Assembly (NCBI RefSeq): GCF_900188345.1
Contig: NZ_FZOD01000053.1
Location: forward strand, 1-64,000
DNA length: 64,000 nucleotides
DNA from: Streptosporangium subroseum
GTDB taxonomy: Bacteria; Actinomycetota; Actinomycetes; Streptosporangiales; Streptosporangiaceae
Direction of reading: 5' to 3'
Shown here: piece after piece, positions 8,968 to 17,301 of the stretch
Numbering within the stretch: position 1 is the first letter of the stretch
How the letters are laid out: every line of letters starts with the position of its first letter
Translations under genes and position numbers: made by a program
Notes under the pieces: model-generated
The model's input: only the letters and a program-made list of their open reading frames with translations
What the model was told of the DNA's origin: nothing
The model's database searches: none

Positions 8968-9585
8968 ATGGGAGTAGTGATCATGCACAACGTGGTGTCG
9001 GTGGACGGCTTCATCGCCGACAAGAACGACGGAGTCGGGCCGCTCCACGACTGGTACTTCAGTGGGGACACCCAGCTCACGAAAACCGGTGCAGGGGGCG
9101 GGGACTACGACCACTCCCAGGGTGGAGGCGGCTTCAAGCTCTCGCGTGTTTCGGCGGCGTACGTCCAGCCGGTGTGGGACTCGATCGGCGTGATCGTGAT
9201 GGGCCGCCACCAGTTCGACCTGGTGAACGGCTGGGAGGGCCAGCCGCCCGCGGGCGACCACGTGGTCGTGGTATCCCACCGGCCCAAGCCCGAGGGCTGG
9301 CACCCCGGGGCTCCGTACCACTTCGTCGATGGCGTGAAGGCCGCGATCGAGAAGGCCCAGGAGCTCGCCGGCGACCGGGTCGTCGCCGTGAGCGCCGGCG
9401 AAGTAGGCGGCCAGATCCTCGCCGCCGGCCTCGTGGACGAGGTGGCGATGGACGTGGCGCCGGTGGTGTTCGGGTCGGGCAAGCGCTTTTTCGGTAGCTT
9501 CGACGGGCAGCAGCTGCTGGAGGATCCCCACATGGTCATCCAGGGCAACCGGGTGCTGCACCTGAGGTTCAAGGTGCGCCGCTAG
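8968..9585 (+). CDS. Dihydrofolate reductase/RibD C-terminal family protein
   Basis: 205 residues with the DHFR-like fold used by RibD-C family reductases: N-terminal strand VVIMHNVVSVDGFIADKNDG, nucleotide-binding VIVMGRHQFDL, and AGLVDEVAMDVAPVVFGSGKRFF near the C-terminus. Family members are NADPH-dependent reductases of mostly unknown substrate; it is not the housekeeping folate enzyme. GGAG precedes the ATG by 6 bases (GGAGACCCCCATG). It lies behind an AraC regulator, as such genes often do. Confidence 0.87.
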   Translation: MGVVIMHNVVSVDGFIADKNDGVGPLHDWYFSGDTQLTKTGAGGGDYDHSQGGGGFKLSRVSAAYVQPVWDSIGVIVMGRHQFDLVNGWEGQPPAGDHVVVVSHRPKPEGWHPGAPYHFVDGVKAAIEKAQELAGDRVVAVSAGEVGGQILAAGLVDEVAMDVAPVVFGSGKRFFGSFDGQQLLEDPHMVIQGNRVLHLRFKVRR

Positions 9586-9844
9586 TGAAGCCGCCCGCAA
9601 TCTGGTGGGTCCGGATGCCGATGCCCGGCCCGCAGCGTGTGGCGTCACACCGGACGATCTCGTCGGCGCCGTCGTCGAGCACCGCGGCACGCACGAACTA
9701 GACAGGGTCGTCCTTGACGACGTGACATGGCATTTTCGGGCGGGTTTGTTCATGTGGTCGCCGTCCTAGCTGTCCGCGCAGCATGGACGGCGGCAATGAA
9801 CCCTTCCCATGTGCTGGCGACCAATCGCACTTCAGGAGGGCATC

Positions 9845-10118
9845 ATGACCGCTGCCTACACCTTCGATGTCTTTTCCAGCCTCGACGGCTACGGCTCCGC
9901 CGGCGGCAGCTGGACCGGCTACTGGGGCAAGCAAGGACCCGAGCTGCTCGACCACCGCCTCGCCCTGTACGGCGAGGAGCAGCAGATGGTCTTCGCGCGC
10001 CAACACGTATCGGGCGTTCGCGCGAATGCTGGCCGAGAGCACCGAGGAGTCCGACGTGCGTGACCCGTGGGTCACGCGGATGAGGAGTCCCACCGAACCC
10101 GTTCCCCCCAGGCGGTGA
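9845..10118 (+). pseudogene. Frameshifted, truncated DHFR-family gene
   Basis: The frame from the ATG at 9845 reads TFDVFSSLDGYGSAGGSWTG and on to EEQQMVF, the normal start of a second DHFR/RibD-C family protein. Around 9990-10000 the family sequence continues in another frame (ANTYRAFARMLAESTEESDV, then DPWVTRMRS) and ends near 10090. It therefore has one frameshift and lacks roughly the C-terminal half of the usual 180-200 residues. GGAGG lies just before the ATG, so the start signals survive. It is a different subfamily from the intact neighbour at 8968, not a tandem copy. Confidence 0.8.
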
Positions 10119-10150
10119 CCCTCCGCCGACAAAAGCACCATGGCGGATCG

Positions 10151-10618
10151 TCACCCGGCGGCGGAAGCGGTTTCGGCAACCTGTTTGACGTGCTGATTCC
10201 GGACCCGGATCAACATGGGCATGTAGCGGCGAAGGGCCAGGACCTCAGCGGCGGTCCCAAAAGGGCCAAAAGGCGCGGCGAAATCGACAACATCGCTCAT
10301 CACCGTGCCGCCGCGACCGTCGGACTGGAAATGATGAGCGTGGTGCCAGCGCTTGAAAGGGCCGGACACCTGCTCGTCGACAAAATACCTCGGCCGGTCG
10401 TGAGCACTGATCGTGGAAGTCATCCGCCAGCGAACACCGAAGTGCCGCGCCTGCCAGGTGACGCTCTCACCGAGCTCCAAGCCACCTGCGGTCACTCCAC
10501 CAACCGCCTCTTCGGACGATCCTGCCATCGAGGCGGTATGGACACCCACGTCCAGCGAGATGTCGAAGACCAGATCCGGTGGCGCCATGACAAGCGTGAC
10601 GATCTCGAAGCGCGGCAT
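10151..10618 (-). CDS. SRPBCC (START-like) family protein
   Basis: 155 residues from the ATG at 10618 (MPRFEIVT). The pattern of an N-terminal strand, LVMAPPDLVFDISLDVG, a central WRMTSTISAHDRPRYFVDEQ-type section, then FKRWHHAHHFQSDGRGGTVM and a long C-terminal helix is typical of single-domain SRPBCC proteins (polyketide cyclase/ligand-binding fold). Such proteins bind hydrophobic ligands; no catalytic residue can be assigned. It is a single gene in reverse orientation to the broken DHFR gene. Confidence 0.75.
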   Translation of the reverse strand: MPRFEIVTLVMAPPDLVFDISLDVGVHTASMAGSSEEAVGGVTAGGLELGESVTWQARHFGVRWRMTSTISAHDRPRYFVDEQVSGPFKRWHHAHHFQSDGRGGTVMSDVVDFAAPFGPFGTAAEVLALRRYMPMLIRVRNQHVKQVAETASAAG

Positions 10619-10689
10619 GCACAAAGCCTAGGGTCGCGGCGCGCCGGTGAAACGCTCGGATCGAATGTGGCCCATCGCCGGTGTTCTGC

Positions 10690-11151
10690 TCAGCAGAGGT
10701 CTCCAGCGCCCTCCGCGGCTCTGGCGGTCGCGGCGGCGTGCTCATCGGCGGTCATACCGCGGTCGGGGTAGTGCCGGTTGAGGTCATGCTGGTCATCAGC
10801 CCACAGCTGGTAGCCCCGCCGGACGGTGAGCTCATCGGAGTCGACAACACGGGCGATACCAGCCCAGGTGACCCCGGCCAGCAGCGCGTGGTGAACATTG
10901 GAGGGATGACGCACGGTGCGCGCGATGCACTCCGCCAGCGCCAGCAGTTCGATGTGCTCGCCCACGGTGAGCGCAGGCCGGTCATCGGCTCCATGCCGGG
11001 CAGGGTCATAGATCCCTCGGGCCACCAGCTCAATCCGGGCGCGAGCCGATGCGTCCTTGGCGGCCAACTCGTTGTAGCGCTCCAGCTGCCGGCCGACGGG
11101 CATGTCGTAGCGAGCATCGTGCCAGGGCGTGACGTGCTCAGGCATGGTCAT
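10690..11151 (-). CDS. Hypothetical protein
   Basis: About 153 residues from the ATG at 11151 (MTMPEHVTPWHD); the upstream frame to 11199 is probably non-coding. Mostly helical and charged. The segment GVTWAGIARVVDSDELTVRRGYQLWADDQH looks like a helix-turn-helix of the kind found in small actinomycete proteins that judge whether a regulator position is occupied, but no family is recognised with confidence. No neighbour gives functional context. Confidence 0.55.
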   Translation of the reverse strand: MTMPEHVTPWHDARYDMPVGRQLERYNELAAKDASARARIELVARGIYDPARHGADDRPALTVGEHIELLALAECIARTVRHPSNVHHALLAGVTWAGIARVVDSDELTVRRGYQLWADDQHDLNRHYPDRGMTADEHAAATARAAEGAGDLC

Positions 11152-11296
11152 GACGAGCTCTCCAGGGCGGTCGGGTATTGAACTTCGGCGAGCAGGCACA
11201 GCCGGCTCGCCGAGCCTTCGGCCTCCACGGGAAAGCGGGCGACGGCATTCGGCGCATCACCCGCTCAGACCATACCCGTGCTTCACCCGGCCGCGA

Positions 11297-11641
11297 TCAC
11301 AGAGCGGCCGAGGTCTTTTCCAGGATGACTGCAAGCTCCTTGTAATCGACTTCCTGCTCTTCCTTGATGTCGACGGTCTTGCGATCACCGTTGCCCATCG
11401 CCCGGATGAATCCGGCCACCACGGGAATGTCCGTCGCATTGAACACCATGAACGAGACCTTGTCCTTGGAGACCGCGACGACCGCCGCGTAGTGCCCGTT
11501 CTTGAGATAGTGCGGCTTGCCGTACTGAAGCCGTTCTTCGACGGTGGGAACGGTTTCCATGATCATCGCGCGTAGCTTCTCAAAAACGGCGATCTGCCAG
11601 GGCTGCTTGCCGTTTATATATTGCGTTACTTCGTCGTTCAC
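11297..11641 (-). CDS. DUF1801 (YdhG-like) family protein
   Basis: About 114 residues from the GTG at 11641 (VNDEVTQYI); an upstream frame continues to 11743 but looks non-coding. Typical DUF1801 features are visible: AVFEKLRAMIMETVPTVEER, then YGKPHYLKNGHYAAVVAVSK and a C-terminal KELAVILEKT helix. The family is small, intracellular and of unknown biochemical function, with a fold related to frataxin-like proteins. Its Lys-rich sequence differs from the Arg-rich bias of its neighbours, a hint of acquisition. Confidence 0.75.
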   Translation of the reverse strand: MNDEVTQYINGKQPWQIAVFEKLRAMIMETVPTVEERLQYGKPHYLKNGHYAAVVAVSKDKVSFMVFNATDIPVVAGFIRAMGNGDRKTVDIKEEQEVDYKELAVILEKTSAAL

Positions 11642-12528
11642 GTCATCCCCATCCGTCCGTGGACTCCCAATATAAGGCTCCGCGGACCGGAGCCGCCCAG
11701 CCGACAGAAAGCCCGTGAAGTTCTTCTTAAACGACGGAAACAATCGAGCGGGTTCTCCTTACTCAAGGGACATGTCCCACAGCGAAGACAGGGGAGCGCG
11801 GGTCCGCTCACGCCTGTCGCCGGCGACGGTGATCTCAAACAAAGACTTGGGGACGGCAACGGTCGCTGCCGTCGAACGACCTGTTGCCTCACCATGAATG
11901 CGATCAAGAACGACCTTGATCGCAGACCCTATGAGGAAACCATGATCACAGGGTAGATCGGGTGAGACGCGAGACCCGACTCACACTCACGAGATGGCCT
12001 TCACCGAGCAGATCAAGTGAGATGCCGAGCAGGTGGCTTGAGACGGGACGACCGCAGGACAAACGACCTTTTGGCGGCTTTCGCATGGATAAATCTTTAA
12101 CCAGACAGAATTACCCTTCTGTACTGTTAAGGATCTCTTTGCCGGAACATACCCTGTGGGGGCCGGCGGCTCCGTGGAGTCGCCGGAGCGTCGTCCGGCC
12201 ACCGCCTCGAGACGGTTCCTTCCCGGAGGGCCGCCTCGGCAAGCCGTGCTTTTTGCCGGTGCGGGGGAACGCCTCCAGATCACCCAGATGGCGGATCTAG
12301 ATCGTTTTCCGGACATCCCGGCAAGATTGCTCCGCAGCCGGCCGCCACGGCAATCGATCATGAATTTGGCCGATCCGGCGCCTGCCGGACCAGATGATCC
12401 GCGGCGTACGGAATCCGAAGCGTGCGGCAGGAGGGATCGGACGTGACGGGTAGGCGAAAACGGTGGGCGCCGAGCTGGATGAATGGTTCGGGGTGCCGCC
12501 TTCCTGACCTGGCCGTTTCGCGTGTTTC

Positions 12529-12550
12529 ATGCATAATCACACTTATGCAT
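12529..12550. repeat. ATGCATAA palindrome
   Basis: ATGCATAA (12529-12536) and TTATGCAT (12543-12550) are perfect 8-base inverted arms around a 6-base centre. A related TATGCATA (15359-15366) lies before the RHH antitoxin gene at 15382. Possibly an operator or small hairpin; no adjacent gene explains it. Confidence 0.55.
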
Positions 12551-12784
12551 CATTGGGGGATGTCCCCTTCCTGTCGGATTCCCCTGCTTGTCTGCCCTGT
12601 TGGATCTGGTTCGCGTCTCACGTAACCGACCCGATCCGCAGGCCCGTCTTCACCGGCACCGGCTCTCGCTCCTTTTCACCGTTTCGGCCGTGTCGGGAGG
12701 GCGATCGGTGCGAGCTTTGCGCGAACCGGACTATCTAGAACATTTCTCCGGGTTGGTTGATGGGATCGAGACGTGATGTGTGCG

Positions 12785-12856
12785 GCGACCGTACTTGGCG
12801 ATCTCTGGTCGTGAGCTCCGGCTCACGAGTATGGTCGCCGATCTGAGTACGGTCGC
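12785..12856. repeat. Nested 72-base hairpin element
   Basis: Three stacked perfect stems: GCGACCGTAC (12785-12794) with GTACGGTCGC (12847-12856); GGCGA (12797-12801) with TCGCC (12834-12838); CGTGAGC (12810-12816) with GCTCACG (12821-12827) around a TCCG tetraloop. Could be a structured RNA, a cruciform or a degenerate miniature element. It lies outside any gene. Confidence 0.6.
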
Positions 12857-12867
12857 GAGTCCGCGGT

Positions 12868-13080
12868 GCCACTCCCCTGGGCTCGGCGACACAGGCCGGC
12901 ATGGGTTCGATGTGGCATGTGGTGAGGGCGACGGAGAGTTGTCTGTGCCGTCCCCGCTGTTGAACGGCTGTCTGGAGCTCCGATCCCGCTCCGCTCGCCG
13001 GTGGTCTCCGCCGCCGGCAGGGGCAGGGAGGTCATCGTGTCCGCCGCTCCCCTGTGCCGTTGGGTGAGCCACTCCCCTGG
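12868..13080. repeat. 13-base direct repeat, 200-base spacing
   Basis: GCCACTCCCCTGG occurs at 12868-12880 and again at 13068-13080. The flanks differ. Meaning unknown; it could be a target or att-like duplication, or chance. Confidence 0.5.
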
Positions 13081-13269
13081 CGGTGATCTCCGCTGATGGG
13101 AGGATCGTTGCGAGGCACCGTTAGCCGGCATCAAGAACGAAGAACGGGAAGCGCAGGAAGGCCGAGTCGGCTTCTTCGAGGAGGTCGGGGAACAGTTCGT
13201 GGGTTCCTGGCGGCGGATGCGGTTCGCTGATGACGGGGCAGGACGTTTCCTGGAACCAATGGGCGTGTG

Positions 13270-13440
13270 GTGGCGTCCAACAAGATCACAGCACCGGAGG
13301 GGGCTCATGTGGTCGTCTGGTTGAACGGCACTGTTGGGGCAGGTGACCATGTCACGGTGGCTGGGTTTTTCGATGGGCGGCCGGAGCCGCGCGTGACGCA
13401 GGGTGTCCTCGCAGCCGTGAACGCGTTCCGGGCGTGGTGA
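13270..13440 (+). pseudogene. Possible relic of a P-loop kinase/ATPase gene
   Basis: A 56-codon frame from the GTG at 13270 contains HVVVWLNGTVGAG followed by DHVTVAGFF. This resembles the Walker A strand-loop of small ATP-binding kinases (VVWLNGTxGAGKTT) with the GKT interrupted. The frame ends at TGA 13438-13440, overlapping by 4 bases the GTG start of the next gene (13437), as in a translationally coupled pair. No remaining kinase domain follows. Interpretation as a degenerate gene is tentative. Confidence 0.35.
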
Positions 13441-14081
13441 TTCGCAAGCGCGCCTCACGCTCCATGCAGCGAGTCGACGTGATGCGCCTTCCCGAGGACG
13501 TCGTGGCGCTCATCGACGCCCTCGAGCCCGGCGAGAATTTGATCGTCACGCGTGAGGGCGAGTCGATCGCGTCGATCTCCAGCACCATCGACGTGCTCCA
13601 AGGCGCCGTCGTCGATCGCGACACGCCGGAGGAGGCCAGTGACCAACCGCCGATCGATTACGACGGTGTGACCGTCGTCGCCACCGCGATGAAGCTGTCA
13701 AAGGCGGCCCGGATGTCGCTGTCCGCCCAGCTGGGGGCGGACTACATCGTGCTCGACATGCGCGCGGCTCCCGCGACGGCCGACGTGCTGCTGGCACCGG
13801 CAGGCAGTCCGCAGCTGATCGCCAGTCTCCGAGCGATGTTCCCGAAGGCTCGGGTCATCATCACCGAAATCGAGGATCACGAGCTCGGGGTCAGTTACCA
13901 GGGCCCGGTTCAACGTCTGCTCAATGCCGGCGCCGATGCCTACCTGCCCGCGACGAGCGTCCCTCGTCTGGCCAGGCAGCTCGACTACACGCTCACTCAT
14001 GGGCTTCAGCTCACCGGCGGGATCGCCACGCCACGAGAGATCGCACCGGCCACGGAACCACCGGATCCCGAAGGTGACTGA
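13437..14081 (+). CDS. Hypothetical two-part protein (Phd-like N-terminus, Rossmann-like C-terminus)
   Basis: About 214 residues from the GTG at 13437, which overlaps the stop of the upstream relic; an ATG at 13464 is an alternative. The first 45 residues (MRLPEDVVALIDALEPGENL, then IVTREGESIAS) resemble the fold of Phd/YefM antitoxins. After an acidic linker, about 65-185 has alternating strands and helices (ADYIVLDMRAA, KARVIITEIEDHE, LLNAGADAYLPAT) reminiscent of a receiver or Rossmann domain without the phosphorylation residues. No family is recognised. No toxin partner follows. Confidence 0.6.
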   Translation: MIRKRASRSMQRVDVMRLPEDVVALIDALEPGENLIVTREGESIASISSTIDVLQGAVVDRDTPEEASDQPPIDYDGVTVVATAMKLSKAARMSLSAQLGADYIVLDMRAAPATADVLLAPAGSPQLIASLRAMFPKARVIITEIEDHELGVSYQGPVQRLLNAGADAYLPATSVPRLARQLDYTLTHGLQLTGGIATPREIAPATEPPDPEGD

Positions 14082-14207
14082 CCCCGTTGCACGCTCCTGA
14101 CGCGAACCAAACTCGTTCGCCGGACGCCGGGTCTCTCGGCTACGGCGGACCTGCGTGCCTGTCGAGTGGGATGCGCCGGTGCTCGCCCGTCCGGCGTCGG
14201 GGCGTGG

Positions 14208-15191
14208 TCAGCCGGGTTGGCCGTCGGCTATGCGGGTGATCGTGGCGCGTTCGGGTGGGGTGAGGGGGACGTCGAGGGCGGCGCACATGCCGGTGAGCTG
14301 TTGGGGTGAGCGTGCGCCGATGACCAGGGCGGTGACGGCCGGGTCGGTCAGGGCCCATGCCAGTGCCATCGTCGGCAGTGACAGGTCGCGTTCGGCGGCG
14401 GCGTTTTCGAGGTTCTTCAGGATGGTGAAGGTCGCGTCGTTGGACAGGTGGCCGTACCAGTCGGGTCGCAGTGTCATTCGTGAGCCTTCGGGAAACGGCT
14501 GGTCGGCGCGGTATTTGCCGGTCAGCCAGCCGCCGGCGAGGGGGCTGTAGGGGGTGAGGCCGATGGTGTGCCGGGAGCAGGCGTCGAAGGCGTCGGTGGC
14601 GGCCGCGCGGTCGAGCAGGTTGTAGCCGCACTGCAGGTTCGCCGGGCCCGCCGCGCCGAGTCGGTCGGCGGTGGTGGCCGTCTGCTCGATGGTGTCGCCG
14701 GTGAAGTTGCTCAGGCCGTAGTGGAGGATTTTGCCTGCCTGGATGAGTTCGTCGAAGGCGCTTATGGTCTCCTCGATGGGGGTTGAGGGGTCGGGGGCGT
14801 GGGCGAGGTAGAGGTCGATGCGGTCGGTGCGTAGCCGTCGCAGGCTGGTGTCGATCTGTTCGTGGATGTGCCGGCGTGACAGTCCGGAGTCCTGCGGTTG
14901 TGGGCCGACGGGGTTTCGGACCTTGGTCGTCAGGATGGTGTTGTCGCGGACGCCGCGATCGGCCGCCCATTGTCCGAGCCATTCTTCGGAGCGGCCGCCT
15001 CCGTAGGAGTTCGCGGTGTCGAACATGGTGATTCCGAGGGTGAGGGCGTGGTCGAGGAGGGCGAAGGCTGTGTTTTTGTCGTCGCCGTGGCCGAATAGTT
15101 CGGGAGAGGATCCGATTCCGCCGAAGTTGCCGCAGCCGAGGATGAGGGCGGGGACGTTGAGGCTGCTGTCGCCGAGGCGTTCGTAGCGCAT
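14208..15191 (-). CDS. Aldo/keto reductase
   Basis: 327 residues of (beta/alpha)8-barrel, NADPH-dependent oxidoreductase. The catalytic tetrad is visible: D58 and Y63 (FDTANSYGGGRSEE), K90 (LTTKVRNP), H131 (LYLAHAPDP). The C-terminal cofactor segment VIGARSPQQLTGMCAALDV is also typical. Length is normal for the family (about 310-340). It stands alone in reverse orientation between the hypothetical gene at 13437 and the toxin-antitoxin pair; substrate unknown. Confidence 0.93.
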   Translation of the reverse strand: MRYERLGDSSLNVPALILGCGNFGGIGSSPELFGHGDDKNTAFALLDHALTLGITMFDTANSYGGGRSEEWLGQWAADRGVRDNTILTTKVRNPVGPQPQDSGLSRRHIHEQIDTSLRRLRTDRIDLYLAHAPDPSTPIEETISAFDELIQAGKILHYGLSNFTGDTIEQTATTADRLGAAGPANLQCGYNLLDRAAATDAFDACSRHTIGLTPYSPLAGGWLTGKYRADQPFPEGSRMTLRPDWYGHLSNDATFTILKNLENAAAERDLSLPTMALAWALTDPAVTALVIGARSPQQLTGMCAALDVPLTPPERATITRIADGQPG

Positions 15192-15381
15192 GGCGTCAAT
15201 CTAACCGGGCGGCGGATCCGGGCGGTGCTTGCCGTACGGTTGCCGGGCTCGTCGGCTTCGGGGCGATTGTCCTCGCTGGGGACGCGCTTGTGTGCATCGG
15301 GTCGCGTGTCTTGGGGTCGGTTCGTCGCGCTGGTTCGCCGAGTTTGGGCGCGTGCCGGTATGCATAACGTAGGCTGATCGT

Positions 15382-15621
15382 ATGACGAATCGCATCAGTG
15401 TGGCGATGCCCGAGGATCTTGAGGCTCAGGTCCGTGAGCTTGCCGGCGGCAACATGTCCGCCTACATTTTGGACGCCGTGCGGGCTCGGGTGGACAGGGA
15501 TCGGAAGATCCGCGCTTATCACGCCAGTATCGGTGGTGCTCCTGAGCTTGGCGATACCGCCGAGGATCGGGCGGCGCTGGAGCGCATTCGCGGGTTCCTG
15601 CAGTTGCCCGAGTCGGCGTGA
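15382..15621 (+). CDS. Ribbon-helix-helix antitoxin
   Basis: 79 residues. The N-terminus RISVAMPEDLEAQVRELAGG followed by NMSAYILDAVRARV is a ribbon-helix-helix DNA-binding fold of VapB/CopG type; the C-terminal half (ELGDTAEDRAALERIRGFL) would be the toxin-binding tail. Its TGA overlaps the GTG of the next gene by 4 bases, the usual antitoxin-first arrangement. The palindrome TATGCATA (15359-15366) lies 15 bases before the ATG and is a candidate autoregulatory site. Confidence 0.8.
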   Translation: MTNRISVAMPEDLEAQVRELAGGNMSAYILDAVRARVDRDRKIRAYHASIGGAPELGDTAEDRAALERIRGFLQLPESA

Positions 15622-16058
15622 GCGTTCCGGATCCGGTGCTGGGCCGGGGTCTGGTGCTGGATGTCAGTACGGTGCGGTTGCATCTGTCGGGAGACGTCTA
15701 CACGGCCGCGATGATCGGGGCGGCGCTGGAGTACGAGCGGCCGCTGGTCATTCCCGCGTTGGTGCTGGTCCAGGCCTACCGTGAGGCTGTGCCCGGTCCT
15801 GCCCGGATGCGTCTGGTCGGCCTGGTCTCCGTTGTCACCGAGCCGGATCTGTCGGATGAGGTCAGTCGCGCCACCGCGCGGGACATCGGCACGGTGTGTC
15901 AGTTGGCGGGGGTGGAGGATCTGTCGATCGGTCATGCCCTGTGGACTGCTCTCGAGCGGCGTAATCAGCCTGATCCGCTCTATGACTGGGCGATTGTGAC
16001 GGAGTATCCGGAGGTGTATCGCAAGGTGGCTCCGACGGTGCCGACGGGTTGGCGCTGA
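15618..16058 (+). CDS. PIN-like toxin with degenerate active site
   Basis: 146 residues, GTG start overlapping the antitoxin stop. The fold pattern follows actinomycete VapC proteins: LVLDVSTVRLHL at the N-terminus, PLVIPALVLVQAYREA, a helical middle, and YDWAIVTEYPEVYRKV at the end. PIN RNases need about four acidic residues. Only the first Asp (LDVST) is clearly kept: the Glu of the second motif is Gln (VLVQAYRE), the third motif reads SIGHALWTAL without Asp, and the last has Glu. It may be an inactive or divergent VapC, or a PIN-like protein with another role. Confidence 0.65.
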   Translation: MSVPDPVLGRGLVLDVSTVRLHLSGDVYTAAMIGAALEYERPLVIPALVLVQAYREAVPGPARMRLVGLVSVVTEPDLSDEVSRATARDIGTVCQLAGVEDLSIGHALWTALERRNQPDPLYDWAIVTEYPEVYRKVAPTVPTGWR

Positions 16059-16277
16059 CGCCGCGGTGTGGGCGGGGTGTGGGTGAGGTTGTCGCGACCT
16101 TCGCGCGCGGAGGTCGACGCGGCCGTCAGGGGTGCGGTTTGTTCTTCGGTTCCGGTGTCCGTACCTGACGGATCGGCGGGCGTTGAGCAACTACGGTGAG
16201 GCGGGACGGTTTCGTTTGTCCTGCTGCGTTCGCCGGGGTTTCGCCGGGAGCAGGTTGACTCGGATGGGGCGGCCCTC

Positions 16278-17288
16278 ATGGGTGGTCATGACCCGCTGGT
16301 GCTGATGTGCCTGCCGGAGGCGATTGAGGAGTTTCTCTCCTGTCTGCGGGCCAGGAAGCTCTCCCCGCACACCGTCTCGGGGTATGAGAGCGATCTGCGG
16401 ATCGTCGGGGAGATCGCCGCGGGCCTGGCCGGGGTGGCGGTCGACGGCCTCGAGGTCCGTCATCTCAACGGGCGTCTCATCAGGGGCGCGTTCGCGGTCT
16501 TCTCCGATCCGAGGTCGGCCGCGAGCATCAACCGAGCGTGGTCGGCGTGGAACCGGTTGCTCACCTTCTGCGTGTCGGAGGGCATGCTGGAGGGCAATCC
16601 CATGGCGGCGGTGCCTCGTCCCAAGCAGCCGGTCAAGGCGCCCAAGCCTCTTCTGGGTGACGGGACGGCGTCGGCGGAGCTGCTGGAGCGGATCGCGGCG
16701 GGGGCTCGCAAGGCTCGTGATCCGTGGGTCGAGCGCGATCTGGTGGTGCTGGGGCTGGCGTTGGTGACGGGGATGCGCTCGGCGGAGCTGCTGGGGGTGA
16801 CGCTGGGCTCGATCGGGGGTTCGGCCGGTGACCGGCGTATCCAGGTCGTCGGTAAGGGCGGCAAGACCCGTTCGCTGCCGATCGAGCCGCCGATCGAGTT
16901 TCTCATCGAGCGTTATCTGGACAGTCGTCTGCGCCGGTTCGGCCTCACCGCGCTCCCCCGCTCTGCCGCGCTGCTGGTCGACACCGCGAACGAGCCTCTG
17001 CAGCGGGGTGGTCTGCAGTATTTGGTGCGCCAGTGTTACCGGTATGCGGGTATTCACGACCGCGTGCAGAAAGGCACCCTGGTGCACGCGTTGCGCCATG
17101 AGTTCGCCACCCGGCTGGCCGAGCGGGGGGCCTCGGCGCACGAGTTGATGGAGTTGCTCGGGCACTCCTCCATTGTCACCGGGCAGGCCTATGTCGCCTC
17201 GACGGCGCGTGAGGTGCGTCGGGCGGCGCAGGGCAACCCGGCGTACGGGGTGCTGGATCGGCTGGGCGCGGGTGGCGGGGACGGGTGA
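16278..17288 (+). CDS. Tyrosine recombinase (XerC-like)
   Basis: 336 residues. The core-binding domain lies at about 12-120 (FLSCLRARKLSPHTVSGYES) and the catalytic domain at 130-320 with R167 (TGMRSAELL), K196 (GKGGKTRSLP), H270/R273 (HALRHEF), H296 (GHSS) and nucleophile Y305 (QAYVAS). The ATG at 16278 is used; later GTG/ATG codons are possible. It ends 13 bases from the end of the convergent LacI gene. The arrangement suggests a solitary recombinase rather than a phage module, since no excisionase or replication gene adjoins. It is only distantly similar to the recombinase at 920-2005. Confidence 0.9.
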   Translation: MGGHDPLVLMCLPEAIEEFLSCLRARKLSPHTVSGYESDLRIVGEIAAGLAGVAVDGLEVRHLNGRLIRGAFAVFSDPRSAASINRAWSAWNRLLTFCVSEGMLEGNPMAAVPRPKQPVKAPKPLLGDGTASAELLERIAAGARKARDPWVERDLVVLGLALVTGMRSAELLGVTLGSIGGSAGDRRIQVVGKGGKTRSLPIEPPIEFLIERYLDSRLRRFGLTALPRSAALLVDTANEPLQRGGLQYLVRQCYRYAGIHDRVQKGTLVHALRHEFATRLAERGASAHELMELLGHSSIVTGQAYVASTAREVRRAAQGNPAYGVLDRLGAGGGDG

Positions 17289-17301
17289 GGTTTCCCGGGG
17301 G

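Larger units (their letters stand above)
11642..13269. other. Gene-poor region with structured repeats
   Basis: About 1.6 kb without a convincing gene. Open frames here are short, overlap on both strands and show no domain pattern. 11740-12130 is locally AT-richer. The notable content is a palindromic 22-mer (12529-12550), a nested 72-base inverted structure (12785-12856) and a 13-base direct repeat 200 bases apart (12868 and 13068), listed separately. Around 13160-13270 one plus-strand frame (EQFVGSWRRMRFADDG) may be a gene fragment. Confidence 0.6.

Noticed and set aside
9595..9730. Protein-like plus-strand reading after the DHFR-family gene (GVTPDDLVGAVVEHRGTHEL)
   Set aside because: No start codon, no recognised family and too short to support as a gene remnant.
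12823..13458. 211-codon minus-strand frame in the gene-poor region
   Set aside because: No domain, no start signal, and it overlaps hairpin and repeat elements; composition is not gene-like.
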